From: a candidate division WOR-3 bacterium
Lineage (GTDB): Bacteria > Hydrothermota > Tepidihabitantia > Tepidihabitantales > Tepidihabitantaceae
Direction: 5' to 3'
DNA length: 64,000 bases
Assembly (NCBI GenBank): GCA_024653355.1
Contig: JANLFQ010000002.1
Span: 248,001 to 312,000, forward strand
Position numbers and translations under genes: made by a program. Positions 17,252 through 26,693 of this stretch are shown piece by piece (positions within the stretch are counted from its first letter, which is position 1; each line of letters starts with the position of its first letter). The notes under the pieces are model-generated. The model was not told the DNA's origin and ran no database searches. It worked only from the letters and a program-made list of their open reading frames with translations.

Positions 17252-18334
17252 ATGAAGAACAGAAGAGCAGAAGGGCAGATGATAAGAATGCTACCTGCTG
17301 GCTATCTGGCGACCGCGCTGTTGTGCTGTCTGGCGCTGTGCTCGGTGTCCTGGGCGGCATTTTCCAAGGTGGCGACGACCGGTGCCCAGTTTTTGAAGAT
17401 CAGTGTCGGTCGGGCATCAGGTATGGGCGACGCCTTTACGGCGCTGGCGGATGACGCCTCGGCGAGTTATTTCAACCCCGCCGGAATCGCTTACATCAAA
17501 CGGCAGGCACAGTTCAATCATGCCAACTGGTTTGCCGACATCAACCACGACTATCTGACGGTGGTTCTGCCGGTGACGAACTTCGGAACGGTGGCAATCT
17601 CGGCAACCGCCTTGACGATGGGTTCGATTGAGCAGACAACGGTGGATGACCCGAAGACACCGCTGCGCGAGGACGAGGGCACCGGTTTAACAGTCGGTGC
17701 GTCCGATCTGGCACTCGGTCTGTCTTATGCCCGAATTATCACCGACAAACTTTCGTTTGGTTTGACGGTTAAGGGTGTGAATCAGACGATATGGGACCTG
17801 TCCGCATCGGCGCTGGGGATTGATGTCGGGTTGTTCTACAACACCGGGTTCAAGTCGTTGCGGCTGGGTGCGGCGGTGACCAACTACGGCAGCCAGCTGT
17901 CATACGGTGGCCCGCATCTTGACTACAACTTCTACTGGCCCGATTCCGGTCCTAGTCAACTGCAGGGGTCTTACAAAACAACACCGGTGCCGCTGCCGAC
18001 GACTTTCCGGTTCGGTGTGGCGATGGATTTTTTGAAGAACGACAACAGCCGGCTGACGGCAGCAATTGACCTGGTACATCCTTCTGATATCAATGAGACG
18101 GTCAATTTCGGGCTGGAATACGGTTTGGCGGATATGCTGTTTCTCCGTGCCGGCTACATCTTCAACACCGACCAGCAGTATATGAAGAAACTGGGTGACT
18201 TTACCGGATTGTGTGCCGGCGCCGGTGTTAAGGGTAAGGTGGTTGAAGGAGTGGAACTGGGCCTTGACTACTCGTTCCGCTATTACAGTTACCTGAAGCC
18301 GACCCATCGTTTGATGCTGACCGTTGGTTTCTGA
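17252..18334 (+). CDS. PorV/PorQ-family outer-membrane beta-barrel protein
   Basis: 360 aa. A long signal sequence is cut around VSWA-AFSK. The mature N-terminus has the family hallmark TGAQFLKISVGRASGMGDAFTALADDASASYFNPAGIA, close to that of FadL-like PorV/PorQ proteins. The remainder is an amphipathic-strand barrel ending LMLTVGF with a terminal aromatic. PorV shuttles type IX substrates to the cell-surface attachment complex; PorQ homologues act similarly. GGGAGGTGG precedes the ATG. Its presence supports the reading of the C-terminal tails of neighbouring proteins as sorting signals. No gldKLMN, sov or porU is in the window. Confidence 0.85.
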   Translation: MKNRRAEGQMIRMLPAGYLATALLCCLALCSVSWAAFSKVATTGAQFLKISVGRASGMGDAFTALADDASASYFNPAGIAYIKRQAQFNHANWFADINHDYLTVVLPVTNFGTVAISATALTMGSIEQTTVDDPKTPLREDEGTGLTVGASDLALGLSYARIITDKLSFGLTVKGVNQTIWDLSASALGIDVGLFYNTGFKSLRLGAAVTNYGSQLSYGGPHLDYNFYWPDSGPSQLQGSYKTTPVPLPTTFRFGVAMDFLKNDNSRLTAAIDLVHPSDINETVNFGLEYGLADMLFLRAGYIFNTDQQYMKKLGDFTGLCAGAGVKGKVVEGVELGLDYSFRYYSYLKPTHRLMLTVGF

Positions 18335-18344
18335 CAACTGCCGG

Positions 18345-20483
18345 ATGCAAATCAGACCATTGGGGGGATGGTTAAAAGCCATCCCCCTGCTGGTTTGTTT
18401 TTCGATTTTGTCTGCTGCCCAGTGGACCGTTGGTGTTTACATTGCAGCCGACAATGGAATGAGCGAGCAAGCCGCGGTGGATATCGGCGAGATGCTGCGC
18501 GTGGGTTCGACCGAAGAGGTGAATATCGTTGTTCAGGTGGACAATGCTGCCCGGGACACCAACCCTAACTGCCGGCGTTATCTTGTGCGCAAGGACACGC
18601 TGGTATTGCTTGGTGACCTCGGTGAGGTTGATATGGCAGACACCGCTATCCTTGCCGACTTTATCGAGTTTCTCGGTCAGCGGTATCCGGCGCGGAACTA
18701 TTTTTTAATAATCTGGGACCACGGCGATGGCTGGCGCCGGGGTTATGGTCCGCAACGAGCGGTGGTAATTGATGAGTCGCACGGTCATATGATGGGCGTT
18801 GCCGGTGGCGAGTTGCAACAGGCGATCCGTGCCGGTAAGAGGAAACTGGGTAAGAGCATCACAGTTCTGGGGTTTGATGCCTGTTTGATGAACACAATTG
18901 AAGTGGCAACAGAACTGCTGGGGTTGTGCGACTACTTTTTAGCATCAGAAGCGGTTGTTCCCTGGGATGGATTTCCTTACGATGCGTTTTTGCAAAGGTT
19001 GACCGCCCGGCCCACAGCAACCCCTGCCGAGTTTCTACCCGAGATGTGCGCTGATTATGTTGCCTCTTATCCCGGTGCGGATGTGTGTCTATCAGCGGTT
19101 GATATGAAGCAGTTAAGCCGGGTCTTAATCAGTGCCCGGGAGTTGCTAAACGATGGTATTGACCCCCGCGCACCCGGTTTTGGGCTGGCACGGCAGGGGG
19201 TGCAGACATTTGCCGCGAACGCATTAAGTCCGCCCAATTTTCAGGATGAGCAGATAGACTTTGTGCACTTCTGGCAACTGGCACCCGGAAGTGACGCTTT
19301 GCGCAGCGCGTTGAACCCGCTGATTGTTGCCAATGCGGCAAGCGGGGATTATGGGAACGCGCGAGGGATTTCGGTCTGGTTTCCTGCCGGCTATCTGAGG
19401 TTTAAGAACAAAATCGATGAGTACCGCGGAGTTGCCTTCGACGACTCGGTACCCTGGTTGCGCTTTTTAAACAATTACTACTCCCGGGACGATGTTAAGC
19501 CGGTGCCGGTAAAAATTGTCAATCACCGGATTGGTAATCGGGGTGATGTCCGGCTCTGGTGGCAGCGGTCTTTTGACCTTAGTCCGGTATTGTACGAGCT
19601 TTATCAGGCTGATGAACCCTGCGCCATTTTTCTCGAAAGAGCGGACAGTATCGGGAACTGGGAGAGTGAAGGCTGGACCGTTTCCAGCCGGTACTTCCGG
19701 TCGCCCGGAAGTGCGTTCTTTTCGGGTTCAGGGTCAAGCATAAACAGCAGACTTGTCCTCAAACAGCCGCTGGCGGTCGGAGCAGGCGGGATTCTTTCGT
19801 TTTATGCGCTTTACTGGACCGAAGAGTCCGAGGATAGTGCGGGCAACATCAAGCGGGATGTGTGTTATGTTGAGTATTCCCACGATAAGAACAACTGGCA
19901 AATCCTCGATTCCCTTTACGGCCGTGCCGACAGCTGGCAGGAGTACCGTTACATTTTGCCCGGTGGACAGAATTACCTACGGTTTCGGTATCGCACTGAC
20001 GATACTGAGAATCGGCTCGGTGTGTTTGTTGATGACATCAGGGTTGAACGGTTTGATTTTTTGCGCCTGGTTGGGGAAACCGCTGACACCAGCGCCTATC
20101 TGTTCAATCTGGCTCGGGACACCGCGGGTTACAACTTTTTTGTTATTCCCCGAGACTCTTTTGGAAACCGGTCATTGGCAAGTCAACTTTATCAGGTAAA
20201 GGTTTTGAGCTGGGCAGAGCCCTACACTATGCCGGCACCGTTTTCGGGCAACTGTAAACTGGTGCTGGACTTTCCCGAGGAGGAAACGCCCGATGTTTTA
20301 ATCTACACCCTATCGGGAACGCTGGTGAAAAAATTTAACCGGGTTTCGAGTCGGATAATCGAATGGGATGGTAAAAATGAGTACAAACAGGACCTGGCGG
20401 ACGGAGTTTATCTTGTTGTTGTTCAGGGCAAGATGTTTAAGAAGATGGGAAAAATTGCCCGGGTGAGTGCTTTTACTCGATAA
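18345..20483 (+). CDS. Secreted clostripain-family (C11) cysteine protease with sorting tail
   Basis: 712 aa from ATG 18345; an upstream TTG at 18324 lies inside the previous gene and would precede the signal peptide. Signal sequence about 1-26 (FSILSAAQ). Peptidase C11 hallmarks are WTVGVYIAADNGMSE, LIIWDHGDGW with catalytic His at about residue 126, and VLGFDACLMN with catalytic Cys at about 180, then YFLASEAVVPWDGFPY. Clostripains cut after Arg or Lys. A second beta-sandwich part (about 430-620) precedes a FlgD/Por-like tail (VLIYTLSGTLVKKF, LADGVYLVVVQG). It is the last gene of the operon. Its 3' end overlaps the convergent gene by 11 nt. Confidence 0.85.
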   Translation: MQIRPLGGWLKAIPLLVCFSILSAAQWTVGVYIAADNGMSEQAAVDIGEMLRVGSTEEVNIVVQVDNAARDTNPNCRRYLVRKDTLVLLGDLGEVDMADTAILADFIEFLGQRYPARNYFLIIWDHGDGWRRGYGPQRAVVIDESHGHMMGVAGGELQQAIRAGKRKLGKSITVLGFDACLMNTIEVATELLGLCDYFLASEAVVPWDGFPYDAFLQRLTARPTATPAEFLPEMCADYVASYPGADVCLSAVDMKQLSRVLISARELLNDGIDPRAPGFGLARQGVQTFAANALSPPNFQDEQIDFVHFWQLAPGSDALRSALNPLIVANAASGDYGNARGISVWFPAGYLRFKNKIDEYRGVAFDDSVPWLRFLNNYYSRDDVKPVPVKIVNHRIGNRGDVRLWWQRSFDLSPVLYELYQADEPCAIFLERADSIGNWESEGWTVSSRYFRSPGSAFFSGSGSSINSRLVLKQPLAVGAGGILSFYALYWTEESEDSAGNIKRDVCYVEYSHDKNNWQILDSLYGRADSWQEYRYILPGGQNYLRFRYRTDDTENRLGVFVDDIRVERFDFLRLVGETADTSAYLFNLARDTAGYNFFVIPRDSFGNRSLASQLYQVKVLSWAEPYTMPAPFSGNCKLVLDFPEEETPDVLIYTLSGTLVKKFNRVSSRIIEWDGKNEYKQDLADGVYLVVVQGKMFKKMGKIARVSAFTR

Positions 20484-23226
20484 CTACAACCTTTTTTCGC
20501 ACCGTCCCGGAGGCAGATTTTATTTCAATAAAGTAAACACCGTTGCTGAGTGCGTTCGTTTTAAAGTGAATAGAATGAACACCAGCCCCTACCCTTTTTC
20601 TGGTAAACAGGTTTTTGAGAAATCGGCCATCAATCGAGTAAATGTTAGCGGTAATTTCGTCTTCTTTTGGGGTTGCAAAATGTAATACACCTTTGGTTTT
20701 TAGAGGGTTAGGATTAATGGCGATTTCCCAGGGCAAAGTGGCACCGGTTTTTTCTTGGTAACCAATGGGTTCAAGATAAAATGCACCAAGCGCCTTGTCG
20801 GTTGCCAGCGGGGGATAGTAGCCCCAAAAAGTCAAAAGAAACTGGGTTTCTGTTTCCCGTTGCGGCCCGCGGCAGATATTGGGATTAAACCGCCACTGCT
20901 CGTGAGAGATTAACCGCAAGCCCTGAGTGTCAATGACCACGCCGGCGGTTGTTACCCGCGCACCGTAGATGGCGCTGACTCCTGATTCCCGATAGTCTTC
21001 CCAAATCACCAAATATTTACCACCATAGGCAATGCGAGGAAAAGTTTTGCTGTCATTGGTGAGGGAAATCGGTCGGGGTGCGGGATCAAGTACAATGCCG
21101 TTCTCGCTTAACCTTTTACCGTAGATATCAAATATTCCGTTCGTATCGGCGCGCTGGTAAACAACAAAGTAGTTTGTACCATCAAAGGCAACATCGGGAA
21201 ACATTTTTTCGTATCCGCTTGCGGTGTCAATTGGTATCCCTTCGGGGTCGATTAGTTCTCCGGTGCGCGTTACCCTTGCTCCATAGATGTGGTTATAACT
21301 CCCGTCGTACTGCATGCGAGTAATAAAGTAATGTTCGGTTCCTTTTATGACTCTGGGGAAACCCACTCCCAACTCAGTTCGGGCAATTTCAATATTGTCG
21401 AGCACGCGACCTTCCGGAGTAACTCGCGCCGCATAAACTGAATACTTTGCGGTACTATTGTCGTAAGCCATCCAGGAAATAAGATAATACGGGTCGTTAA
21501 ATGTCACCGCTGGGTAGAAATCGTCAATGTTGCTGTTCTGCGAAACCTGGATTCCGGCTGAATCTAAAACTACCCCCTGGCGCGTGACCCGGGCGGCAAA
21601 GATGTCGGCTTCACCGTAGCGAAAGTCGGTCCACACTACGAGGAAGTTTTCGCCATCAAAGCCCACCACCGGTTTTTCCGTTGTATTGCCGCCGGAGGAG
21701 ATGAAAATGGCTCCTGAGTCAAGAATCTGACCCGTGGGTGTCAATCTTGTACCATAAATGGCGCCCTCCGGTTCCCGAAAATCCTCCCAGACTACGAGGT
21801 AGTTTGACCCGTCAAAGGCGGCTTGGGGATAAGTCTGAGGGCTGCTTCTTAGTCCCCATGATGTCAGTATTCCCTCCGGGTCTAAAATTGTGCCATCGAT
21901 GGCGACGCGGGTGGTCAGGATATCGGAGTCCATTTCACCATAAATTGAATAAGATACGAAATAACGGTTTTGGTTGAAGGTTGTTACCGGAGGGGATAAT
22001 GAGTAGTTGTAGTTAACCATAAAACCGCCCGTATCAATCACCACACCTTCCCGGGTAATGCGCATTCCATAAACACCATCAGCCCAGAGATAGGTGATAA
22101 AGTGGTTTGTTCCGTCCGATGCAATATCAGGAAAGGCGATTTCCATTGCGCCGAGGAGGATGCCAGTGGAGTCGAGTGGGTTTGCGGAAGTTGATATCCG
22201 GGAGCCAAAAAGACGGTATGATTCAAGGGCTTCCCGGTCATCCATCCATACGGCAAAGTAGTTTGTACCATCGAATGTCAATCGGGGGAGGAACTGACTA
22301 TTGACTTCCCGAACAATCGGTTTGCCATTGGTATCAATTACCACACCGTCGGGTCTGATGCGAGACCCATAAATATTAAAGGACTCATCACCCTCGTCTC
22401 TACCATCAGACCAGAGAATAAAATAATTATTGCCATCGAAGGCGATACTGCGAAAGACAAACTGGTTATAGGAGGTTGTGCAGATGGGAATTCCAGATGG
22501 TTCTAAGACGGCACCAGCGGGAGTAACCCGGGCACCATAGATATCGTAGTAATAATCGCCGTCCCGGTCATCGCTCCAAGCGATAAAGTAGTTGGTGCCG
22601 CCAAAGGCGATTGACGGGTAAAGGTGGTCACCACCGTAGGAAATTCGTATACCATCGGGGTCAAGAACCACGCCGCTTGATGAAACACGGGCACCGTAAA
22701 TGTCAAATAACCAGTCATTGTTCCGGTCATCCATCCACACGACAAAGTAGTTATTTCCGTCAGAGGCGATTGATGGAAACAGTCGGTTTCCTTCGCCCGT
22801 GGAGATGATTATCGGGAATGTGTCAAGAACTGTACCTCCTGAAGTGATGCGGGCGCCGCAAATTTGGGCGTATTGATTGCACCAATCGGTCCAGACGACA
22901 AAACCGTGGGCGCCATTGAAGGCAATTGCGGGGAAATCTTGGTCCCCGGGAGCCGCGCCAAGATAAGATGTGCTGTCAAAGGCGAACTCTTCCAGAAATG
23001 GGGTGTTAAGCTCGGCAATGCCGATTTTGGGGCGGCGGTTTCCCAAATTAAAGAGTTGTCTTTGAGCGTTTTTATAATTTTGTTTTAGATTGTTAAACAG
23101 GAAGAATCGCGGTTCGTACAGGCAATTTTGCGGATGCGGCGTTTGTTGCTTTATTGCGAAAAAATTTGCCCCGGGAAAGGTAAATTGACTTAGACAGATT
23201 AGGAGCGTTGGGATTGAAAAATGCAT
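20473..23226 (-). CDS. Secreted protein built of about 14 propeller-type repeats with sorting tail
   Basis: 917 aa. The N-terminal hydrophobic stretch (IPTLLICLSQFTFPGANFFA) looks like a signal peptide. From about residue 80 to 815 a unit of about 50-60 aa is repeated, with consensus P-x-I-A-F-D-G-x-N-Y-F-V-V-W-x-D-x-R, then D-I-Y-G-A-R-V-T, then G-V-V-L-D-x-x-G-I. Thirteen IYGARV-like motifs can be counted, and a worn fourteenth unit ends near AFYLEPIG. This would suit two seven-bladed propellers. The sorting tail is at about 835-917 (INPNPLKTKG, IYSIDGRFLK, LSNGVYFIEIKS). It does not carry the Lys-rich six-bladed module of its neighbours. AGGAGG precedes the ATG. Function unknown. Confidence 0.75.
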   Translation of the reverse strand: MHFSIPTLLICLSQFTFPGANFFAIKQQTPHPQNCLYEPRFFLFNNLKQNYKNAQRQLFNLGNRRPKIGIAELNTPFLEEFAFDSTSYLGAAPGDQDFPAIAFNGAHGFVVWTDWCNQYAQICGARITSGGTVLDTFPIIISTGEGNRLFPSIASDGNNYFVVWMDDRNNDWLFDIYGARVSSSGVVLDPDGIRISYGGDHLYPSIAFGGTNYFIAWSDDRDGDYYYDIYGARVTPAGAVLEPSGIPICTTSYNQFVFRSIAFDGNNYFILWSDGRDEGDESFNIYGSRIRPDGVVIDTNGKPIVREVNSQFLPRLTFDGTNYFAVWMDDREALESYRLFGSRISTSANPLDSTGILLGAMEIAFPDIASDGTNHFITYLWADGVYGMRITREGVVIDTGGFMVNYNYSLSPPVTTFNQNRYFVSYSIYGEMDSDILTTRVAIDGTILDPEGILTSWGLRSSPQTYPQAAFDGSNYLVVWEDFREPEGAIYGTRLTPTGQILDSGAIFISSGGNTTEKPVVGFDGENFLVVWTDFRYGEADIFAARVTRQGVVLDSAGIQVSQNSNIDDFYPAVTFNDPYYLISWMAYDNSTAKYSVYAARVTPEGRVLDNIEIARTELGVGFPRVIKGTEHYFITRMQYDGSYNHIYGARVTRTGELIDPEGIPIDTASGYEKMFPDVAFDGTNYFVVYQRADTNGIFDIYGKRLSENGIVLDPAPRPISLTNDSKTFPRIAYGGKYLVIWEDYRESGVSAIYGARVTTAGVVIDTQGLRLISHEQWRFNPNICRGPQRETETQFLLTFWGYYPPLATDKALGAFYLEPIGYQEKTGATLPWEIAINPNPLKTKGVLHFATPKEDEITANIYSIDGRFLKNLFTRKRVGAGVHSIHFKTNALSNGVYFIEIKSASGTVRKKVVVIE

Positions 23227-23246
23227 TTTACCTCCTATTGTAAAAT

Positions 23247-23275
23247 ATGTTAAAAAAAACCGTTATATCTGTCAA
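23247..23275 (-). promoter_or_regulatory. Promoter of the 20473-23226 gene
   Basis: On the minus strand TTGACA (23275-23270), a 17-bp spacer ending in T8, and TAACAT (23252-23247). The predicted start at about 23240 leaves a 14-nt leader that holds the AGGAGG. Confidence 0.65.
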
Positions 23276-23387
23276 TAAAGCCGCAAAGGCCACAGGATTA
23301 AGTTTTTGGTTTCTGAATGGGGTGTCTCGAAAAGAGCGGGTCATTTGTCGGGTGTCATGCGGTGGGATTTTTGGGAATTATTAAAAC

Positions 23388-23416
23388 TTGACAATCGCCA
23401 GAAATTCTGGCAAAAT
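23388..23416 (+). promoter_or_regulatory. Promoter with inverted repeat in the spacer
   Basis: TTGACA (23388-23393), 17-bp spacer, CAAAAT (23411-23416). The second half of the spacer is the perfect inverted repeat CCAGAA-A-TTCTGG (23398-23410), a likely repressor site. It drives the 23474 and 24879 genes. Confidence 0.65.
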
Positions 23417-23473
23417 GTTACCGGAGGGATTGTTGGGGTTTATATATTAATTGGAAGTAAGAAAGGAGGTTAG

Positions 23474-24850
23474 ATGCGGTATTTCTTAATGTTAACAGGG
23501 GTAAGCATCCTTCTGTTTGCTGGCACCCCAACACCCCAGCCTTCGGCTGAGGTTGTGACAAAAGACGGCGTGCCGATGTACATCAATTACCAGGGCTACC
23601 TTACCGATGCCAGTGGCATACCCATCAACAACACGAGTCCCGGTCTGGCGATGGCGTTTGAGATTTACGATGCCGAGAGCAACGGTTATCGGCTTTTTGG
23701 TCCCCAGTTGCAGACCGTTCCAGTGCGGCAGGGTGTGTTTAATGTTAAATTACAGCTGAGCGAAGGTGACACAACGATTTTCCGAACCGGTGAACGGCGC
23801 TGGTTACAGTTGACAATCAGCGGGCAGGTTATGACTCCGCGCACCGAGATTACGACAATGGCGTACGGTATTCATTCGGCAAGGGCGGACAACGCTGATA
23901 TGCTTGATAATAAACACCACACCGATTTTATCTGGAATAGTGCGACGCTTCAGGCACCAGCAAATTTTTACATCAGCGGTGCCGGTGTGAGCAATGGGAT
24001 TTTTGCCGCTTATGGAGTGGGAGTTAGTGGCAACCATACGCCGACTATATATGGCAGGAGTCAAAAGGACAGCAGTTTTGGCGTTTACGGTAGTAACATC
24101 AGCACCCGGGGTACCGGAGTTGCAGGTTGCGGTAATTACGATACCCTGTTCTATTTGACAGCGGGCTCGGGTGGAGCCTTTTCCGCTCGTCGGTTTGGTC
24201 TTTTTGCCTATGCCCATGACACGAACGGCACCGGCGTTGCGACGATGGGAAACAGAATCAGCGATACGGTTTACACTCTTGCCCAGGGTTGTGGTGGTGC
24301 CTTTAACGGTACAACGGTTGGTGTTTACGGTCTGGCAAGGGATTCAAGTGGCAACCGCGCCGGAGGATATTTCCGCACCTTTGGCACAACCGATTGGACA
24401 TATGCCTATGTTGCCTATAATTTCAACGGGCAGAAGTACAAAATCCTTGGTGATGGACAGGTCTCAACGATAATGACAACTCGGGAGGGAAGAAGAGTTC
24501 TCTTTGCGCCCGAGGCAACCCAGCCCTTCTTTGAGGATTTTGGTGAAGCCCGTCTTGTCAATGGTCACTGTCGGGTGAACTTAGACCCGCTGTTTTTAGA
24601 CTGTATTGCGGTGGATGAAAGCGCGCCATTGCGGGTTTTTGTGACGCTGACCGACGATTGCAACGGGGTATATGTCAAAACTGACCAGACCGGATTTGAT
24701 GTTTATGAGTTAAAGGGCGGGCGTTCTAATGCGGGGTTTTACTGGCGGGTGATTGCGACAAGAAAAGATGGAAAGGATGTTCGGTTGCCCGAGGCACCGC
24801 CGCCGGCTTCCGAAATCGGTGTTCCGGTAAAGATGCAACCGAGCCGGTAA
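23474..24850 (+). CDS. Secreted glycine-rich repeat protein of unknown function
   Basis: 458 aa. Signal peptide about 1-17 (LLFAGTPTP). The N-terminal domain MYINYQGYLTDASGIPINN...FEIYD, followed by VPVRQGVFNVKLQL and RWLQLTISG, is a beta-sandwich seen before collagen-like or tail-fibre-like regions in many secreted proteins. The middle (about 150-320) has repeated G-V-x-G and GGAFxxxxxGV(Y/F)G(L/A)A units, resembling head repeats of trimeric surface fibres. It then ends in a compact domain with DCIAVDESAPLRVFVTLTDD. There is no Por-like tail. AAAGGAGG precedes ATG; the next gene follows at 28 bp. Probably a surface fibre or adhesin-like protein, not proven. Confidence 0.55.
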   Translation: MRYFLMLTGVSILLFAGTPTPQPSAEVVTKDGVPMYINYQGYLTDASGIPINNTSPGLAMAFEIYDAESNGYRLFGPQLQTVPVRQGVFNVKLQLSEGDTTIFRTGERRWLQLTISGQVMTPRTEITTMAYGIHSARADNADMLDNKHHTDFIWNSATLQAPANFYISGAGVSNGIFAAYGVGVSGNHTPTIYGRSQKDSSFGVYGSNISTRGTGVAGCGNYDTLFYLTAGSGGAFSARRFGLFAYAHDTNGTGVATMGNRISDTVYTLAQGCGGAFNGTTVGVYGLARDSSGNRAGGYFRTFGTTDWTYAYVAYNFNGQKYKILGDGQVSTIMTTREGRRVLFAPEATQPFFEDFGEARLVNGHCRVNLDPLFLDCIAVDESAPLRVFVTLTDDCNGVYVKTDQTGFDVYELKGGRSNAGFYWRVIATRKDGKDVRLPEAPPPASEIGVPVKMQPSR

Positions 24851-24878
24851 AAATTGCCGGCAGGAAACGGAGGCGAAT

Positions 24879-26693
24879 ATGAGGCGGCTTTTTATCGCGG
24901 GTACGCTCGGATTAGCAATTTTACTCTGTAGCGGCGTGATTGCGCAGAGTTACCAGCTACGGGAATGGGTAATTGATGAAGGGGGAGTCGAAGCGCGAAG
25001 CAGTAGTTATATCCTCAACGGCAGTTTTCACCAGACGACAATTGGTTATGCAACAGGTGGTAACTACATCGCCTGGATTGGATTCTGGCATCCGAGACCG
25101 CAGTGGGTCGGCGTGCACGATGTTGCTGCGGTAAGAATTGTTGCACCGTTAGGTCGGGTTGATACCTTGAGCGATGTTACCCCGAAGGCGGAACTGGCTA
25201 ACTACGGTAACGAGGCGGAAAACTTTACTGCAATTTTTAAGATTTACATGGTCGGTGGGGTGATTCCGGTTTATCAGAATTATAAACTGGTACATCTTGA
25301 ACCGGGTGAGTCGCGGATAGTGGATTTTGTTGCGACGCGATTGCATGGTCTTGGTTCGCACATCGCACGCTGTTCGGTTGCCCTGGCGAATGACGCTAAT
25401 CGGGAAAACGATACCGTCTCGGCGGTATTCAAGGTTTTAGACCGTCCGCCGCTACCGGAAGGTTGGGCTGAGGCAGACCAGGTTCCGGCACCGCCCAGTG
25501 GGCGCGGTGTTAAAGACGGTGGCTGGCTAGCGGTGGATGAGGAAACGGGTGGGATTTATGTATCAAAAGGCAACAAAGTAGCAGATTTTTATCTGTACGA
25601 CCCGACCGGTTCCCCGGTGTGGCAGGAACTTGACCCATGGCCCAAAGGACCAGAAGGTAAGAACCCGGGAAGGGGTTCGGTGGGTTGTGTTGCATCAGAC
25701 GGTTATTTATATGCGACCAAGGGGAACAATACGCTGGGATTCTGGCGTTACAATCGTTACACCGGTTGGCAGTCTTTGCCTGATGTGCCTTATGGTCCGA
25801 GCCATCGAAAGGTAAAAGATGGTTGCGATATGGTGTTTGTCGAAAGGGGTGGAATTCCTTACATCTATCTTCTGAAAGGAACGCGAAACGAATTTTATCG
25901 GTACAACATTTTAGGGAGTATCTGGGAAGAACTGGCACCGGCACCCGGCACATCAAAATGGTACCGGGGGTCATGGCTTGTTTACGACGGGGAAAATACG
26001 ATTTATGCCCACAAGGCAAAGTACCACGAGTTTTACGCGTACGATATCGCAGCGGGCGAGTGGCGGCAAACACCGTTGGTGCCGATGCCGATTGCGAGTG
26101 AGAAGATGCTGACCCGCAAACGGGCCAAAGAGGGCAGTTGCGCGACCTGGGCTTTTGGCTCGGTATTTGCTTTGAAAGGTGGCAACACCTGTGAATTCTG
26201 GCGCTATCTGCCGGACGGCGATTCCTGGGTAGAAATGGATACGATGCCTTCAGTTGGTTCTTCAGGTTCTAAAAAACGGGTGCGAGATGGGGGAGACATT
26301 ACTTTTTCTGGTAGTGGGGTTTTGTATGCGCTTAAAGGTAACAAGACGCTGGAGTTGTGGCGGTTTGTACCCGGGGCAGAGATTGTCAATCCAGCACCGC
26401 CGCAGCGTTCCGCAGTAATGGCAGAAAACGGCGATTTGACATCGATGCCCAGCCTGCAAGTAATCAGTCCAATTGGTCTCGACAATATCCAACTGCGTTA
26501 TCAACTTGATGGCACGAACCAGGGCAGATTGGAGCTGATGGACATAACAGGGCGGACGGTGTTAATTAATAATATTGCCGGACCAAAGGGTGTTGTTAGT
26601 TTTAAGGCGAACCATTTAGAGGCGGGAGTATACTTTGTCCGCCTCCAAACCGCGAGTAAAACCCTGGTGCAAAAGGTGGTGTTAACCCATTAG
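24879..26693 (+). CDS. Secreted CARDB plus six-bladed Lys-rich propeller protein with sorting domain
   Basis: 604 aa, the shortest of the four paralogues. Signal peptide about 1-23 (SGVIAQ). A short leading domain (WVIDEGGVEARSSSYILNGSFHQT) is followed by one CARDB-like repeat at about 75-185 (DVAAVRIVAPLG). The six-bladed propeller lies at about 195-510, with GVKDGGWLAVDEETGGIYVSKGNK, KVKDGCDMVF, GSWLVYDGENTIYAHKAKY and KKRVRDGGDI. The sorting tail (LELMDITGRTV, LEAGVYFVRLQT) ends at 604. The shared leading segment SYQLREWVIDEGG is typical of exported FCB proteins. Its stop overlaps the stop of hcp on the other strand by 4 nt. Confidence 0.8.
   Translation: MRRLFIAGTLGLAILLCSGVIAQSYQLREWVIDEGGVEARSSSYILNGSFHQTTIGYATGGNYIAWIGFWHPRPQWVGVHDVAAVRIVAPLGRVDTLSDVTPKAELANYGNEAENFTAIFKIYMVGGVIPVYQNYKLVHLEPGESRIVDFVATRLHGLGSHIARCSVALANDANRENDTVSAVFKVLDRPPLPEGWAEADQVPAPPSGRGVKDGGWLAVDEETGGIYVSKGNKVADFYLYDPTGSPVWQELDPWPKGPEGKNPGRGSVGCVASDGYLYATKGNNTLGFWRYNRYTGWQSLPDVPYGPSHRKVKDGCDMVFVERGGIPYIYLLKGTRNEFYRYNILGSIWEELAPAPGTSKWYRGSWLVYDGENTIYAHKAKYHEFYAYDIAAGEWRQTPLVPMPIASEKMLTRKRAKEGSCATWAFGSVFALKGGNTCEFWRYLPDGDSWVEMDTMPSVGSSGSKKRVRDGGDITFSGSGVLYALKGNKTLELWRFVPGAEIVNPAPPQRSAVMAENGDLTSMPSLQVISPIGLDNIQLRYQLDGTNQGRLELMDITGRTVLINNIAGPKGVVSFKANHLEAGVYFVRLQTASKTLVQKVVLTH

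Noticed and set aside
23407-23421. Possible third sigma-54 promoter (AATTCTGGCA followed by TTAC)
   Set aside because: The -12 element reads TTAC and is shifted by one base from the required spacing. The TTGACA-17-CAAAAT pair over the same place explains the gene better.
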